DNA of 64,000 bases from Brooklawnia cerclae (GCF_011758645.1 NZ_JAAMOZ010000003.1:173725-237724), one strand, 5' to 3'. Shown: positions 1 through 10,605, numbered from the stretch's first letter. Notes: generated by a model not told the origin, from the sequence alone. Program-made: numbers and translations.

Positions 1-506
1 AGGTGACCGCCCGCGTCCAGGCTCATGCCCATCAGGCGCTGGTTGCCGAGATCGTGGCGCAGCTTGTCCCAATCGGCCTGGTCGAGGTCGTTGACGGTCT
101 TCGCGCCCAGGGTCTTCAGTGCGGGGGTCTCGACGAAGTGGCTGAGGATCGCCCAGTAGGCGACGAGGTTGGCGTCGATGCCCGAGTGCGGCTGCACGTA
201 GGCGTACTCGGCGCCGAACAGGGCACGAGCGTGCTCGGCCGCCACGGACTCGACGGTGTCGATGTTCTGGCAACCCGCGTAGAAGCGGTGACCGATCGTT
301 CCTTCCGCGTACTTGTCAGACAACCAGGTTCCCATGCCGAGCAGCGCGGGCAGGGACGCGTAGTTCTCCGAGGCGATCAGCTTCAGCGAGTGCCGTTGGT
401 CATGCAACTCGGCTGTGATGGCCTCGGCGATCCGGGGCTCGACACCCTGGACGAGCTGAAGGATGGCCTGGTAGGCGACGGTGGCGGTGGCGGCAGGATC
501 TGACAC
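1..506 (-). CDS. glyA: serine hydroxymethyltransferase, 3' end cut by window
   Basis: The gene starts with GTG at 506 and runs off the left edge, so only about 168 N-terminal residues are seen. The protein contains the family hallmarks [27 protein letters not shown] and [15 protein letters not shown], which lie around the pyridoxal-phosphate and folate site. The enzyme interconverts serine and glycine and feeds one-carbon units into tetrahydrofolate in the cytosol. A GGGAGTG Shine-Dalgarno sequence lies about eight bases before the GTG. The extended N-terminus ([12 protein letters not shown]) and the AYWAIL segment fit the long actinobacterial form of about 480 residues. The identity is firm; the C-terminal half, including the PLP lysine, is outside the window. 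Confidence 0.93.
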   Translation of the reverse strand, partial: MSDPAATATVAYQAILQLVQGVEPRIAEAITAELHDQRHSLKLIASENYASLPALLGMGTWLSDKYAEGTIGHRFYAGCQNIDTVESVAAEHARALFGAEYAYVQPHSGIDANLVAYWAILSHFVETPALKTLGAKTVNDLDQADWDKLRHDLGNQRLMGMSLDAGGH

Positions 507-556
507 GTATTCACTCCCGTAGATCGATTGGCGAGATGCCGCCCACCACTCTATCG

Positions 557-1258
557 TCAGCTGCTCGCCTCATCCCTCATGGAGCGTTCCTTCACTCCGT
601 TCAGATGCGCGTGCAGGGCTGCCTTCGCGGCCTCCGCGTCGTTGTTCTGCACCGCCTCCAGCACGGCTGTGTGCTCGGCCATCGTGGCGATGGAGTCGTT
701 GACGCCGCGGGTGACCGACTGGCGCAGCCGGTGCAGGTGTGCGGGCAGCCCCTCGGCCTGCTGGATCAGGTAGTCGTTGCGCGAGTACCGGAAGATCGTG
801 CGGTGGAATGCCCAGTCGGCGGCCATGTAGTCGCGGTAGGCGTCCATGTGCGCGCGATCCGGCACCACCCCGGCAACCGCGAGGGCGGTTTTCTCGTGCT
901 TGACATGGGCCTTGGCCAGGTCGGCGGCCAGATGCGGCTGCTCGCTGAAGGCCAGGTTGAGTGCCCCCAGTTCGAGGACGATCCGGGCGTCGAGCAACTG
1001 CGAGATCTGGTCGGTGCTGAGCGGCGGAGCCACGTGATAGCCGCGCAGCGGCGCCCGCAGGACGAGCCCGGTGCGCTCGAGGTGGACGAGGGCCTCTCTC
1101 ACGGGCGTGGGGGAGACCTGCAGATCGTGGGCGAGCCCATCGATGCTCAGAGCGGCGCCCGGTGGCAGGGCGCCGGACATGAGCATGTCCACCAAGGACT
1201 CGTATACGGTGTCGCGCAGGACTTTGCGCTCCAGTGGCTTGATCCTGGTCTGTGCCAC
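557..1258 (-). CDS. GntR-family transcriptional regulator, FCD type
   Basis: This 233-residue protein has an N-terminal winged helix-turn-helix (about residues 15-75, with [20 protein letters not shown] as recognition region) and an all-helical C-terminal FCD effector domain (about 85-220). FCD regulators usually bind small organic acids or sugar acids and repress nearby catabolic genes. It lies just downstream of the altronate dehydratase gene on the same strand, 55 bases away, so control of that gene in response to a hexonate is a reasonable inference. The ligand cannot be read from the sequence. Confidence 0.88.
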   Translation of the reverse strand: MAQTRIKPLERKVLRDTVYESLVDMLMSGALPPGAALSIDGLAHDLQVSPTPVREALVHLERTGLVLRAPLRGYHVAPPLSTDQISQLLDARIVLELGALNLAFSEQPHLAADLAKAHVKHEKTALAVAGVVPDRAHMDAYRDYMAADWAFHRTIFRYSRNDYLIQQAEGLPAHLHRLRQSVTRGVNDSIATMAEHTAVLEAVQNNDAEAAKAALHAHLNGVKERSMRDEASS

Positions 1259-1313
1259 GGTCCCTCCTCGTTGACGGTCGCGGATGCCTGCTCGTGCCCG
1301 GTGCCTCAGCGGC

Positions 1314-2849
1314 TCACATCACGGCGCCGATGTGCCACGGGACGAACTCGTTCGACCCGTATCCCAGGGCCTCGCTGTTGGATGGCTTGCCCGACGCGAG
1401 GTCGAGCAGGGCGTTGTAGATCTCGGTGCCCTTCTCCTCGAGGGAGGCACCACCCGTGAACACCGGTCCGCAGTCGACGTCCATGTCGTCCGGCATGCGC
1501 TGGTAGAGGTCGGTGTTCGTGGCGAGCTTGAGGGTGGGGGCCGGACGCGTCCCCAGCGCGGAGCCGCGTCCCGTCGTGAAGCACACGAGGTTCGCGCCGC
1601 CGGCGATCAGGCCGGTGACCGACACGGGATCGTAGCCGGGGGTGTCCATGAAGCCCAGGCCGTCGGTGTCGATCGGCTTCGCATAGTCGTAGACGGCCGA
1701 CAGCGGTGCCTGGCCGGCCTTGGCGACGGCTCCGAGCGACTTCTCGAGGATGGTGGTGATGCCGCCGGCCTTGTTGCCGGGCGACGGGTTCGCGTCCATC
1801 GTCGTCCCGGAACTCGCGGTGTAGTCCTCCCACCAGTCGATCATGTCGAGCAGGCCGGACGCGACGCTGCGCGAGGTCGCCCGCCGGACGAGCATGCTCT
1901 CGGCCCCGTAGATCTCGGGGGTCTCGGCGAGCACGGAGCGTCCGCCCTGCGCCACGATCAGGTCGGACGCGTAGCCGAGCGCCGGATTGGCGGTGAGCCC
2001 CGAGAACGCGTCGCTGCCGCCGCAGTTGAGCCCGAGCACGAGTTCACTGACCGGCCGCTCCTCACGGACGAACGAGGCGTTCACCTCCGGCAGCATCTCA
2101 GCGATGGCCGCCAGGGCGGAGTCCACCGTGGCCCGGGAGCCTCCGCTGAACTGGATGTTCATGCGTGCGATCGGGGTGCCGGGGCGAAGGACGATGTGCT
2201 TGACCATCTGGTCGATCTGGTTGCCCTCGCAGCCGAGCCCGATGACGAGCAGGCCGGCGACGTTCGGGTGGGCGGCGTAGCCGGCCAGGGTGCGCCGCAG
2301 GATGTCGGTGCCGCGGCCGACAGGCATCGCGCAGCCCAGCGTGTGCGTGACCGCCATGACGCCGTCGACGTTGGGGTAGTCGCGCAGCAGGTCGCGGCGG
2401 CGTGCCTCGTCCTCGATCATCCGGCACACGGTGGCCGAGCAGTTCACCGTCGAGACGACCGCGATGTAGTTGCGGGTGGCGGTGCGGCCGTCGCTGCGCC
2501 GGGCGCCGAGGAAGGTGGTGCGTGCGGGGAGGCCGGGCAGCTCGTGGCTGCGCGTGCCGAAGTCGTCGGGGCTCGGCTTGGTGTGGCTGCTGAACTGCAC
2601 GTTGTGGGTGTGCAGGTAGTCGCCGGCCTTGATCTGCTCGCTGGCCACGCCGATCTGGTACCCGTACTTGAAGACGGGGGCCTGGGTCTCGATGTCGCTG
2701 ATGGCCACCTTGTGACCGGCGGGCACGTCGCCGTGGATCGTCAGCCGTCGGTCACCGACGGTGACGATGGTGCCGTCGGCAAGCGGGGCCCTCGCGACCG
2801 CCACATTGTCGGTTTCCTTGAGGACGAGGAGCGAATCTGCGCTCGGCAT
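1314..2849 (-). CDS. uxaA: altronate dehydratase, UxaA family, full length
   Basis: The 511-residue protein has an N-terminal SAF domain (about residues 1-95) and the D-galactarate/altronate dehydratase domain (about 110-505), with STVNCSATV, GLGCEGNQI and GLNCGGSDAFSG as conserved cysteine- and glycine-rich segments. The family converts D-altronate to 2-keto-3-deoxygluconate in hexuronate breakdown. Its length matches single-chain UxaA proteins, so it is not the split GarD form. The ATG at 2849 is preceded by GGAAGG. Galactarate or another hexarate could be the true substrate. The adjacent GntR gene suggests an inducible catabolic unit. Confidence 0.9.
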   Translation of the reverse strand: MPSADSLLVLKETDNVAVARAPLADGTIVTVGDRRLTIHGDVPAGHKVAISDIETQAPVFKYGYQIGVASEQIKAGDYLHTHNVQFSSHTKPSPDDFGTRSHELPGLPARTTFLGARRSDGRTATRNYIAVVSTVNCSATVCRMIEDEARRRDLLRDYPNVDGVMAVTHTLGCAMPVGRGTDILRRTLAGYAAHPNVAGLLVIGLGCEGNQIDQMVKHIVLRPGTPIARMNIQFSGGSRATVDSALAAIAEMLPEVNASFVREERPVSELVLGLNCGGSDAFSGLTANPALGYASDLIVAQGGRSVLAETPEIYGAESMLVRRATSRSVASGLLDMIDWWEDYTASSGTTMDANPSPGNKAGGITTILEKSLGAVAKAGQAPLSAVYDYAKPIDTDGLGFMDTPGYDPVSVTGLIAGGANLVCFTTGRGSALGTRPAPTLKLATNTDLYQRMPDDMDVDCGPVFTGGASLEEKGTEIYNALLDLASGKPSNSEALGYGSNEFVPWHIGAVM

Positions 2850-2960
2850 CGCTGGTACCTTCCGGGGTTGAGGACGGCATCTCTGGCGTCCATCAGAGTC
2901 GTCTTCCGAACAAGCGAATCCTATCAGATATTGTATGTTGCTCGGTCGGCGGTTCGCTGT
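2850..2960 (-). promoter_or_regulatory. probable uxaA promoter region
   Basis: This spacer between rlmB and uxaA is locally AT-rich (ATACAATATCTGATAGGAT on the minus strand, near 2915-2937) in an otherwise GC-rich setting. TACAAT and TAGGAT are both plausible -10 hexamers, and the tract would be a natural place for the GntR regulator to bind. No good -35 box or perfect palindrome is seen, so this is a positional inference. Confidence 0.35.
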
Positions 2961-3845
2961 TCAACCTCGATTCCGTGCGATCTCGTAGAGGGCGACCGAT
3001 GCGGCCACCGATGCGTTCAGGCTCTCGACGGTGCTGGCGATCGGAATCCTCGCCAGCACGTCGCAGTGCTCCCGCGTGAGCCGCGACAGTCCGTCGCCCT
3101 CCGAGCCGACGACGAGCACGACAGGGCCGTCGAGAGCGGGGGCCTCGGCGATGTCGGTGTCGCCCTCGCCCGCGAGGCCGACGACGGTGAAGCCCGCCTT
3201 GGCGAAGTCGCCCAGCGTCCGGTTCAGGTTGGTGGCCCGGGCCACGGGGACGCGTGCGATGGCACCGGCGGACGATTTCCAGGCCACCGCGGTGACCGAT
3301 GCGCTGCGCCGCTCGGGAATCACCACGCCATGGGCGCCGAAGGCCGCGGCCGACCGGACGATCGCGCCGAGATTGTGCGGGTCGGTGATCCCGTCGAGCG
3401 CCACGACGAGGGCCTCACGGCTGTCGTCGTCCAGCGCAGCGGCCAGGAGGTCGTCGGGATGAATGTAGTCGTAGCCGGGCAATTGCATGGCCACGCCCTG
3501 GTGGACCGCGCCGCCCGTGAGGCGGTCCAGCTCGCCGCGGGTGGCCTGGAGAAGCGAGATGGAGTGCTCGGCCGCGTACTTGAAGATCTCGCGCAGCCGG
3601 TCGTCCCGCTCACTTCCCTCGGCCACGTAGGCGGCCTTGACGGGCAGCCCGGCCTGCAACGCCTCCAGCACAGGGTTGCGCCCGACCACCCAGTCGGGCC
3701 CCGCGCCCTGCCCGTGCGAGGTCGCACGGGCCTGTGCGGGCTTGCTCGTCTTGCTGTTCTTCGCCTTGTACGCCTTGTGGTAGACGCGATCCTCGGCCTT
3801 CGGTGTCGGGCCGCGGCCCTCCAGCTTGCGACGGTGCTGTGCCAT
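2961..3845 (-). CDS. rlmB: 23S rRNA (guanosine-2'-O)-methyltransferase RlmB
   Basis: The 294-residue protein shows the three SPOUT (TrmH-type) motifs: DPHNLGAIVRSAAAFGAHGV, VVLVVGSEGDGLSRL and ESLNASVAASVALYE. It has an extra basic, low-complexity N-terminus (about 45 residues, rich in K, R and Q) followed by an L30-like substrate-binding domain (about 50-125). The family methylates G2251 of 23S rRNA with S-adenosylmethionine. The gene lies nine bases downstream of cysS on the same strand, the usual cysS-rlmB pairing of actinobacteria, so the two are probably co-transcribed. Confidence 0.93.
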   Translation of the reverse strand: MAQHRRKLEGRGPTPKAEDRVYHKAYKAKNSKTSKPAQARATSHGQGAGPDWVVGRNPVLEALQAGLPVKAAYVAEGSERDDRLREIFKYAAEHSISLLQATRGELDRLTGGAVHQGVAMQLPGYDYIHPDDLLAAALDDDSREALVVALDGITDPHNLGAIVRSAAAFGAHGVVIPERRSASVTAVAWKSSAGAIARVPVARATNLNRTLGDFAKAGFTVVGLAGEGDTDIAEAPALDGPVVLVVGSEGDGLSRLTREHCDVLARIPIASTVESLNASVAASVALYEIARNRG

Positions 3846-3854
3846 GGTTTTCTC

Positions 3855-5255
3855 CTAGAGGCTCCAGCGGACGCCGTCCGCGGTGTCGGCGACGGTGATG
3901 CCGAGCGACGACAGGGTGTCGCGGATCGCGTCGGCGCTCGCCCAGTCCTTGCGCGCACGGGCCTGCGCGCGCTGATCGAGGACGAGGGTGACCAGGCCGT
4001 CGAGGACGCTGCCCAGGTCTTCGGTGGCGGTTCCCTGCCATTCTGGGTCGTGCGGGTCGAGGCCGAAGACGTGCAGCATGGCCCGCACCTGTCGCAGCGC
4101 GTCCGAGGCGGCGCTCGCGTCCCCGCAGTCCAGCGCACGGTTGCCGGCCTTGACGGTGTCGAAGACGGCAGCCATCGCCTGGGGTGTGCCCAGGTCGTCG
4201 TCCATGGCCTGGACGAAGGCCTCCGGCAGGTCGCCGAAGTCGAAGCCGACCCGTCCGGACGCCCCGGCGCGCTCCAGGAACGAGTCGATGCGCGCGAGCT
4301 GAGCGGACGCCTCGCTCAGCGAATCGTCCGAGAACTCGATGGCCGAACGATAGTGCGGCACCGCCAGGTACAGTCGCACGGCCCGCGGGGCGTACTGCTT
4401 GGTGACCTCGGTGACGATCGTGCCGTTGCCCAGTGACTTGCTCATCTTCTCGCCGGCCATGGTGACGAACGCGTTGTGCATCCAGTAGCGGGCGAAGCCG
4501 TGGCCGGCGGCGCGCGACTGGGCCAGCTCGTTCTCGTGGTGCGGGAAACGCAGGTCGAGCCCGCCGCCGTGGATGTCGAACTCGTCGCCGAGGTACTTGA
4601 GGCTCATCGCGGAGCACTCCAGGTGCCAGCCCGGTCGTCCCGGGCCCCAGGGGCTGTCCCACGACGCTGTCGCGGGCTCGGTCGGCTTGGTGCCCTTCCA
4701 CAGTGCGAAGTCGCGGGGGTCGCGTTTGCCCCGTGGGTCGGCGTCGGCGGCCGGGGCCATGTCCTCGATGCGCTGGCGCGAGAGTTCGCCGTAGTCGGGC
4801 CACGACCGGACGTCGAAGTAGACATCGCCGGAGCCGTCGGCGGCCGGGTAGGCGTGGCCGGCCTCGATGAGGTCGGTGATCAGGGCCCACATCTCAGGGA
4901 TGTGACCGGTCGCCCGGGGCTCGTAGTCGGGTGGGCGGCAGCCGAGGGCCGCGTAGGCGCGGTGCAACTCGAGCTCCATCGCATAGGCGAGCTCGTACCA
5001 CTCGATGCCCTGGGCAGCCGATTTGGAGAGGATCTTGTCGTCGATGTCGGTGATGTTCGCGACCACCTTGACCTGATGGCCGGTGACGGTCAGCCAGCGG
5101 CGCAGCACGTCGAAGACGACTTCCTTGCGGATGTGGCCGAGATGGGGAGGAGCCTGTACGGTGAGGCCGCAGTGGTAGATGGAGACTTTCCCGGGCACGA
5201 GGGGATGGAACTCGGTTACAGCCCCGAGTCGTTCGTCGTACAGATGGAAGCTCAC
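3855..5255 (-). CDS. cysS: cysteinyl-tRNA synthetase
   Basis: A class I aminoacyl-tRNA synthetase of 466 residues. The HIGH-type motif is [10 protein letters not shown] (about residues 36-45) and the KMSKS loop is [13 protein letters not shown] near residue 29, the ECSAMS segment and [15 protein letters not shown] carry the zinc- and cysteine-binding residues typical of CysS. It charges tRNA-Cys with cysteine in the cytosol. The paralogue MshC, which makes mycothiol, was considered, but the full C-terminal anticodon-binding region and the PPHLGH context favour CysS. Confidence 0.94.
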   Translation of the reverse strand: MSFHLYDERLGAVTEFHPLVPGKVSIYHCGLTVQAPPHLGHIRKEVVFDVLRRWLTVTGHQVKVVANITDIDDKILSKSAAQGIEWYELAYAMELELHRAYAALGCRPPDYEPRATGHIPEMWALITDLIEAGHAYPAADGSGDVYFDVRSWPDYGELSRQRIEDMAPAADADPRGKRDPRDFALWKGTKPTEPATASWDSPWGPGRPGWHLECSAMSLKYLGDEFDIHGGGLDLRFPHHENELAQSRAAGHGFARYWMHNAFVTMAGEKMSKSLGNGTIVTEVTKQYAPRAVRLYLAVPHYRSAIEFSDDSLSEASAQLARIDSFLERAGASGRVGFDFGDLPEAFVQAMDDDLGTPQAMAAVFDTVKAGNRALDCGDASAASDALRQVRAMLHVFGLDPHDPEWQGTATEDLGSVLDGLVTLVLDQRAQARARKDWASADAIRDTLSSLGITVADTADGVRWSL

Positions 5256-5316
5256 TCGTCGCAGTCTAGTGGCACTGCACTACAATCAGGACGCCGTCAC
5301 CCACTCGGAGGTTCGC

Positions 5317-5622
5317 ATGGCCGAGATCCGCAAGCATCGTCCCCGCACGAGCGCCATCGGCGACGTGGTGCGGGCCAGCGTCGGGGCCGTCCCACGTCCG
5401 GTGACCCCGGGCGAACCCCAGCCGTCGGCGACCGATGACGATCCGTTCTTCGTCGAGGACGCCCCGGGGGCCGCGGATTCCTCGTCGGTGACCGATGCGC
5501 CTCCCGTGAGCGCCGCGATCCTGGCGAGCGAGGGCTGGTTCAGCCTCGCGGCGGACGCGGTCCAGGCGCTGGCCGAGGCCTCGCGTCCGCACCCGGACGC
5601 CCCCACCGACCAGGACGAGTAG
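5317..5622 (+). CDS. hypothetical Ala/Pro/Asp-rich protein
   Basis: This 101-residue ORF starts with ATG at 5317 behind a CGGAGG ribosome-binding site. A possible -10 box, TACAAT, lies at 5281-5286 in the spacer it shares with the divergent cysS. The N-terminus is basic (MAEIRKHRPRTSAIGDVVR), the middle is acidic and disordered, and the C-terminus has a short helix (AAILASEGWFSLAADAVQAL). No domain was recognised and no signal peptide is seen. It is separated from the next gene by a block of repeats. Confidence 0.6.
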   Translation: MAEIRKHRPRTSAIGDVVRASVGAVPRPVTPGEPQPSATDDDPFFVEDAPGAADSSSVTDAPPVSAAILASEGWFSLAADAVQALAEASRPHPDAPTDQDE

Positions 5623-5639
5623 GCGCCGCGCACCGCTCG

Positions 5640-5800
5640 TCCCACCGTCGCGGGCGCCGCGGACTGATCGCCCATTGTTGCGGACGCCGCGGACCGATCG
5701 CCCCCTTGTTGCGGACGCCGCGGACCGATCACCCCATATGTTGCGGACGCGCGGACCGATCGCCCCCTTGTTGCGGACGCCGCGGACAGATCGCCCCATT
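5640..5800. repeat. tandem repeat, unit about 30-33 bp
   Basis: Five to six imperfect copies of a unit containing TTGTTGCGGACGCCGCGG followed by ACCGATCGCCCC are strung together between the convergent genes ending at 5622 and 5915. The copies differ by small changes (ATATGTTGCGGACGCGCGGA in one). The repeat carries no ORF of coding character. It resembles a decayed intergenic repeat rather than a CRISPR array because there are no unique spacers. Confidence 0.75.
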
Positions 5801-5803
5801 GTT

Positions 5804-5861
5804 GCGGATGGAATCTGTTGTTGCGGACGAGATCTTGCCCGCAACAACAGATTCCATCCGC
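5804..5861. repeat. 23-bp perfect inverted repeat plus direct copies
   Basis: The left arm (5804-5826, starting GCGGATGGAATC) is the exact reverse complement of the right arm (5839-5861, ending GATTCCATCCGC), with a 12-base loop containing AGATCT. The right arm runs on into GGAATGTGGGGG and this piece is repeated once more at about 5877-5902. The structure could end transcription for both converging genes, or could be a small palindromic mobile-type repeat. Confidence 0.75.
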
Positions 5862-5914
5862 GGAATGTGGGGGGAGCAGATTCCATCCGCGGAATGTGGG
5901 GGAGCCGGGTGCGT

Positions 5915-7309
5915 TCAGCGCCTTCCGGCCGCCTTCTTCCGTAGCGCCGCGATGTCCAGGACGCCCGCGCCCGCCGGGTCCTCGGACTCCGCGGCCTCCT
6001 CCCACGGGTCGACGACGGCGGGCAGCCCCTCGGTCACGGTGTCGTCGAGGTAGCCCAGCGAGGGGTCGTAGGGATTGACCGGGACCCGGGCGTCGGGTGC
6101 CGCCGCGGTCAGGCTCGACATCTCCTCGTCCGGAAGCGTGCGCAGCACGTCACGGATGTAGCCCGCTGTGGCCTCGGGCGTCGGCACAGGGCGATGCTCG
6201 CGCTCGGACTGGTACCACCGGTAGTCGAGTATCTCGTGGTACAGCTGCGCCGGGTCGCGCTTGCGGACCAGGTCGGGCGGGATCATGTGGACGACGGGCT
6301 CGAAGCACTCGGTGAGCCAGCGGTGGGCGGCGACGGCCTCGTCCACCTGCTGCAGGTCGTGGCGGGCCACGAACGTGTCGAGGTCGTTGAGCAACCTGCG
6401 GGCCTGGTTCTCCTCGGTGTCGAGGCCGGTGAGGCGCAACAGGCGACGGGAGTGATGACCCGCGTCCACGACCTTGGGTTGGATCTTGATCATCTTGCCG
6501 TCCAGCGAGGTCGAGATGTCGAGCTCGGCGATGTCGAAGCCGAGCGCGTTGAGGCGCCGGACGCGTCCCTCGATGCGATCGAGCTGGCTCCCGCTGAACT
6601 CCTCGACGCCGGTCAGCTCGTCCCACAGCTCCTCGTAGCGCGACTCGATCGTCTGGACCATCGTCAGCGGCTCGAGCGACTCGGCCAGCAGGCCGCCGGC
6701 TTCCAGGTCGCAGAAATCGCCGAAGATGTTGACGCGCGCGATCTGCAGGTCGCTGGCGCGCTGGCCGTCGGTGAGCCGGTCGTGCAGTTCGCCGGTCTCG
6801 GCGTCGACCAGGTACGCGGCGAACTCCCCGGCGTCGCGTCGGAACAGGATGTTCGACAGCGAGACATCGCCCCACATGAAGCCGCTCAGGTGGAGCCGGG
6901 CGATCAGGACGACCATCGCGTCCAGCAGGCGCAGCACGGTCTCGTTGCGGACGCCGGGGGTGAACAGAGAGCGGTAGGGCAGTGCGAACTCGAGATGCCG
7001 GGTGAGCAGTATCGGGTCGAGCGGTGTGCCGTCGGCGGCCTGCCTGCCGCTGACCACTCCTATCGGCTCGACCGACGGGGTGCGCAGACGGCGCAGGTCG
7101 TGCAGCAGCCGGTACTCGTGGATGGCCAGCGACTCGTTGACCTCCTTGGCCGCGAACACGTCGCCACCCACCCGGATGAACCGCACGACGTGGCGGGAGA
7201 TGCCACGCGGCAGCGCGACGAGGTACTGCTCGGGCCACTCCGCCAGCGGTTGCGCCCAGGGTAGGGGCAGCAACCGGGAGTCAGGCGTGGCGGACAGGAA
7301 TCGTGGCAC
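5915..7309 (-). CDS. DUF4032 kinase-fold protein
   Basis: The 464-residue protein matches the architecture of actinobacterial DUF4032 proteins: an N-terminal kinase-like fold with FIRVGGDVFAAKEVNE (lysine site) and HLSGFMWGDVSLSNILFRRD (catalytic-loop-like, with D and N), then a C-terminal DUF4032 helical domain with WYQSEREHRP. The family resembles the lipopolysaccharide kinase and ABC1 groups, but its substrate is not established. It is a common stand-alone cytosolic gene in this phylum. The start at 7309 is the furthest upstream ATG; MPRFLSATPDSRLLPLP is a plausible N-terminus. Confidence 0.82.
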   Translation of the reverse strand: MPRFLSATPDSRLLPLPWAQPLAEWPEQYLVALPRGISRHVVRFIRVGGDVFAAKEVNESLAIHEYRLLHDLRRLRTPSVEPIGVVSGRQAADGTPLDPILLTRHLEFALPYRSLFTPGVRNETVLRLLDAMVVLIARLHLSGFMWGDVSLSNILFRRDAGEFAAYLVDAETGELHDRLTDGQRASDLQIARVNIFGDFCDLEAGGLLAESLEPLTMVQTIESRYEELWDELTGVEEFSGSQLDRIEGRVRRLNALGFDIAELDISTSLDGKMIKIQPKVVDAGHHSRRLLRLTGLDTEENQARRLLNDLDTFVARHDLQQVDEAVAAHRWLTECFEPVVHMIPPDLVRKRDPAQLYHEILDYRWYQSEREHRPVPTPEATAGYIRDVLRTLPDEEMSSLTAAAPDARVPVNPYDPSLGYLDDTVTEGLPAVVDPWEEAAESEDPAGAGVLDIAALRKKAAGRR

Positions 7310-7369
7310 GGATCCAGTCTGCCATCGCCGGTGGGGTGCAGGCCTTGACGGGCCCGACCTGCGTTTCTG

Positions 7370-7725
7370 TTGGGTCCCTGAGCCTGTCGAGGGGACGGTG
7401 GCTTCGACAGGCTTGTGGTCGGTCCTTGAACTTGTCGAAAGGATGGTGGCTTCGACAGGCTCAGCCGGCGTTTTCGGGCTCGGCCAGCGCTCTCGGGCTC
7501 AGCCAGCGTCTTGGTCGGTCCTTGAGCTTGTCGAAAGGAGGGTGGCTTCGACAGGCTCAGCCGGCGTTTTCGGGCTCGGCCAGCGCTCTCGGGCTCAACC
7601 GGCGTTTCTGGTCGGTCCTTGAGCTTGTCGAAAGGAGGGTGGCTTCGACAGGCTCAGCCGGCGTTCTTAGGCTCAGCCGGCGTTTTCGGGCTCGGCCGGC
7701 GTTCTTGGGCTCGGCCGACGACCTT
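7370..7725. repeat. block of TTCGACAGGCTCA-type interspersed palindromes
   Basis: At least three near-identical units of about 105-115 bp follow each other. Each carries the dyad made by CTTGAGCTTGTCGAAAGG and GGCTTCGACAGGCTCAGCCG plus spacers GGCGTTTTCGGGCTCGGCC. The same TTCGACAGGCTCA core recurs at 10673-10800, so this is an interspersed family in this genome, as in many actinobacteria. It fills the 420-bp gap between the DUF4032 gene and metB. No transposase is present. Confidence 0.85.
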
Positions 7726-7729
7726 GGGC

Positions 7730-8899
7730 TCAGCCGACGCTCGCGGCGCGCTCCAGGCCATCGGCGATGTCGGTCACGAGGTCGACCGAGGGCTCGATGC
7801 CGACCGACAGCCTCAGGAGCCCGGGCGTGATCCCTGCGGCGAGCTGGGCCTCCGGCGTCATCGCCGCGTGGGTCATCGACGCCGGATGGGCGACCAGCGA
7901 CTCCACACCACCAAGGGATTCCGCGATGTCGAAGATACGCAGCCCGCGGCAGAACGCCTCGGCCGCCGGACGCCCGCCCGTCAACTCGAAGCTGATCATC
8001 GACCCGAAACCGTGCTGCTGGCGCACGGCGATGTCGTGACCGGGGTGGTCGGGCAGGCCGGGGTAGTGGACGCGGGACACCGCCGCGTGGCCGCTCAGCA
8101 GGGCGACGATGTCGGCTGCGTTCGCGTCGTGCACGCGGACGCGGGCATCGATCGTCCGCAGGCCGCGGAGCACCAGCCACGAATCGAGCGGGCTCGCCGT
8201 CACGCCGAGCACGTTGGCCCAGTGGGCAAGATCGGCGGCACGCTGCTCGTCGGAGGCGACCACGGCGCCCCCTACGACGTCGGAGTGCCCGTTGATGAAC
8301 TTCGTCGTCGAGTGCAGGACGACGTCACAGCCGAACTCCAGGGGGCGCTGGCGCACGGGGGAGCAGAAGGTGTTGTCGGCCACCACGACGGCGCCGGCGG
8401 CGTGTCCCAGGTCGGCGGCGTGCCGCAGGTCGACCAGTCGGAGAAGGGGATTCGACGGCGTCTCGACGAGCAGCAGGTCGCAGGGCCGGTCGAGGGACGC
8501 CCGGAACGCGTCCTCGTCGGTCTGGTCGACGAAGTCGACGCTGAACGAGCCCTTGCCGCTCAGGTGCATCAACAGGCGCCAGGTGCCGCCGTAGCAGTCG
8601 TGCGGGGCGACGATTCGTCCGTTCGCGGGCACGAGCGCGGCGAAGACGGTGGTGAGCGCCGCGAGCCCGGAGGCCGTTATCACGCCCTTGACCCCACCCT
8701 CGAGGGTGGCGACGGCCTCACCCAACAGGTCGCGTGTCGGGTTGCCCGACCGCGAGTAGTCGTACTGGGGCCGCAACTCGATCGACTCGAACGAGAAGTT
8801 GGTGCCCGGGTAGATGGGAGGCACGATCGAACGGAACGCCTGATCGGCGTCCAGGCCGGCGCGCAGCCCGCGCCCGAGTTGGGAGATGTCACCGCTCAC
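7730..8899 (-). CDS. metB: cystathionine gamma-synthase / PLP-dependent Cys-Met enzyme
   Basis: A 389-residue member of the Cys/Met metabolism PLP family. YSRSGNPTRDLLGEAVATLEG, ASGLAALTTV and VVADNTFCSPVRQRPLEFGC are conserved, and HSTTKFINGHSD holds the PLP lysine. Such enzymes join an activated homoserine with cysteine to form cystathionine; cystathionine gamma-lyase or O-acetylhomoserine sulfhydrylase activity cannot be excluded. The GTG start at 8899 lies at the edge of a hairpin that probably terminates the upstream gene. The gene is monocistronic by position. Confidence 0.87.
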   Translation of the reverse strand: MSGDISQLGRGLRAGLDADQAFRSIVPPIYPGTNFSFESIELRPQYDYSRSGNPTRDLLGEAVATLEGGVKGVITASGLAALTTVFAALVPANGRIVAPHDCYGGTWRLLMHLSGKGSFSVDFVDQTDEDAFRASLDRPCDLLLVETPSNPLLRLVDLRHAADLGHAAGAVVVADNTFCSPVRQRPLEFGCDVVLHSTTKFINGHSDVVGGAVVASDEQRAADLAHWANVLGVTASPLDSWLVLRGLRTIDARVRVHDANAADIVALLSGHAAVSRVHYPGLPDHPGHDIAVRQQHGFGSMISFELTGGRPAAEAFCRGLRIFDIAESLGGVESLVAHPASMTHAAMTPEAQLAAGITPGLLRLSVGIEPSVDLVTDIADGLERAASVG

Positions 8900-8938
8900 G
8901 CCGTCACCCTACCCCGAAGACGAGGTGGGGTGACGGCG
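8899..8938 (-). terminator. hairpin between ABC ATPase gene and metB
   Basis: CGCCGTCACCC at 8899-8909 pairs with GGGTGACGGCG at 8928-8938, an 11-bp stem with an 18-base loop. It follows the stop of the minus-strand ABC ATPase gene at 8956. There is no T-run, as is usual in this GC-rich group. Confidence 0.6.
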
Positions 8939-8955
8939 TGGACGAGGCGGGACGG

Positions 8956-10056
<1,101 letters not shown>

Positions 10057-10233
10057 GAGCCACCCATCCTTTCCATGGGCAGGAACGTGCCCAACGATCC
10101 GTGGTAGAAGGACGAAGGGACAACCTCGTCCGCACCCTATCTTGCCATGCCGGGGGCCGACGCCCAAGACGACGGCCGAAGTCGGTCGCCGGAGGCGCGG
10201 TCCGTGTGCTGGTGACGGCGGTGGTGCCCCCGG

Positions 10234-10605
10234 TCAGCAGGGCTCGGCGAGCCAGGTGAGGAGCTGCCAGCGTCCACCCTCGTGGATGAAGACCCGCAGG
10301 TTGTCGAACGACTGGACGGCCTCGGGCTCGGCCAGGGTCCACTTGTCCACCCGGCACCGCGCCGTGGCCCGGTGGCTGCCGTGGAGTTCCAGCGCGAGCA
10401 TGGTCGTCCGGCGATGGGCACCGACCGTGAGGCCAGCCACGAACTCGTCACGCGACGACAGCGCACCGCCCGGTCGGCGCATGGTGAACCGCTCATGCAG
10501 AAGCGAGCGGAAGAACCCCTTGTCGGCAGCCGATTCCGCGTCCCCGAGGCGCTGGTTGATCTCCAACAGCTCCGCCAACGCGGTCGTGGTCTGGTTCATG
10601 GGCAC
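10234..10605 (-). CDS. SnoaL/DUF4440-like small protein
   Basis: The 123-residue protein has the pattern of the NTF2-like superfamily: an N-terminal helix pair (ALAELLEINQRLGDAESAADKGFFRSLL), a strand-rich middle and a closing strand GGRWQLLTWL. DUF4440-type proteins often serve as small-molecule binding or isomerase folds, but no function can be assigned. Starts at 10605 (MPMNQ) or 10599 (MNQ) are both possible. It stands alone between two non-coding spacers. Confidence 0.7.
   Translation of the reverse strand: MPMNQTTTALAELLEINQRLGDAESAADKGFFRSLLHERFTMRRPGGALSSRDEFVAGLTVGAHRRTTMLALELHGSHRATARCRVDKWTLAEPEAVQSFDNLRVFIHEGGRWQLLTWLAEPC

Noticed and set aside
1284..4436. 1050-codon plus-strand open frame
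   Set aside because: It is antisense to uxaA, rlmB and cysS, which have clear family motifs; long shadow frames are normal at this GC content.
5640..5800. Possible CRISPR array
   Set aside because: Units follow each other almost without unique spacers and vary along their length, so it is a tandem repeat.
7370..7725. Possible CRISPR array or insertion sequence
   Set aside because: Spacers are themselves repeated and no transposase gene is present; it fits an interspersed palindrome family.
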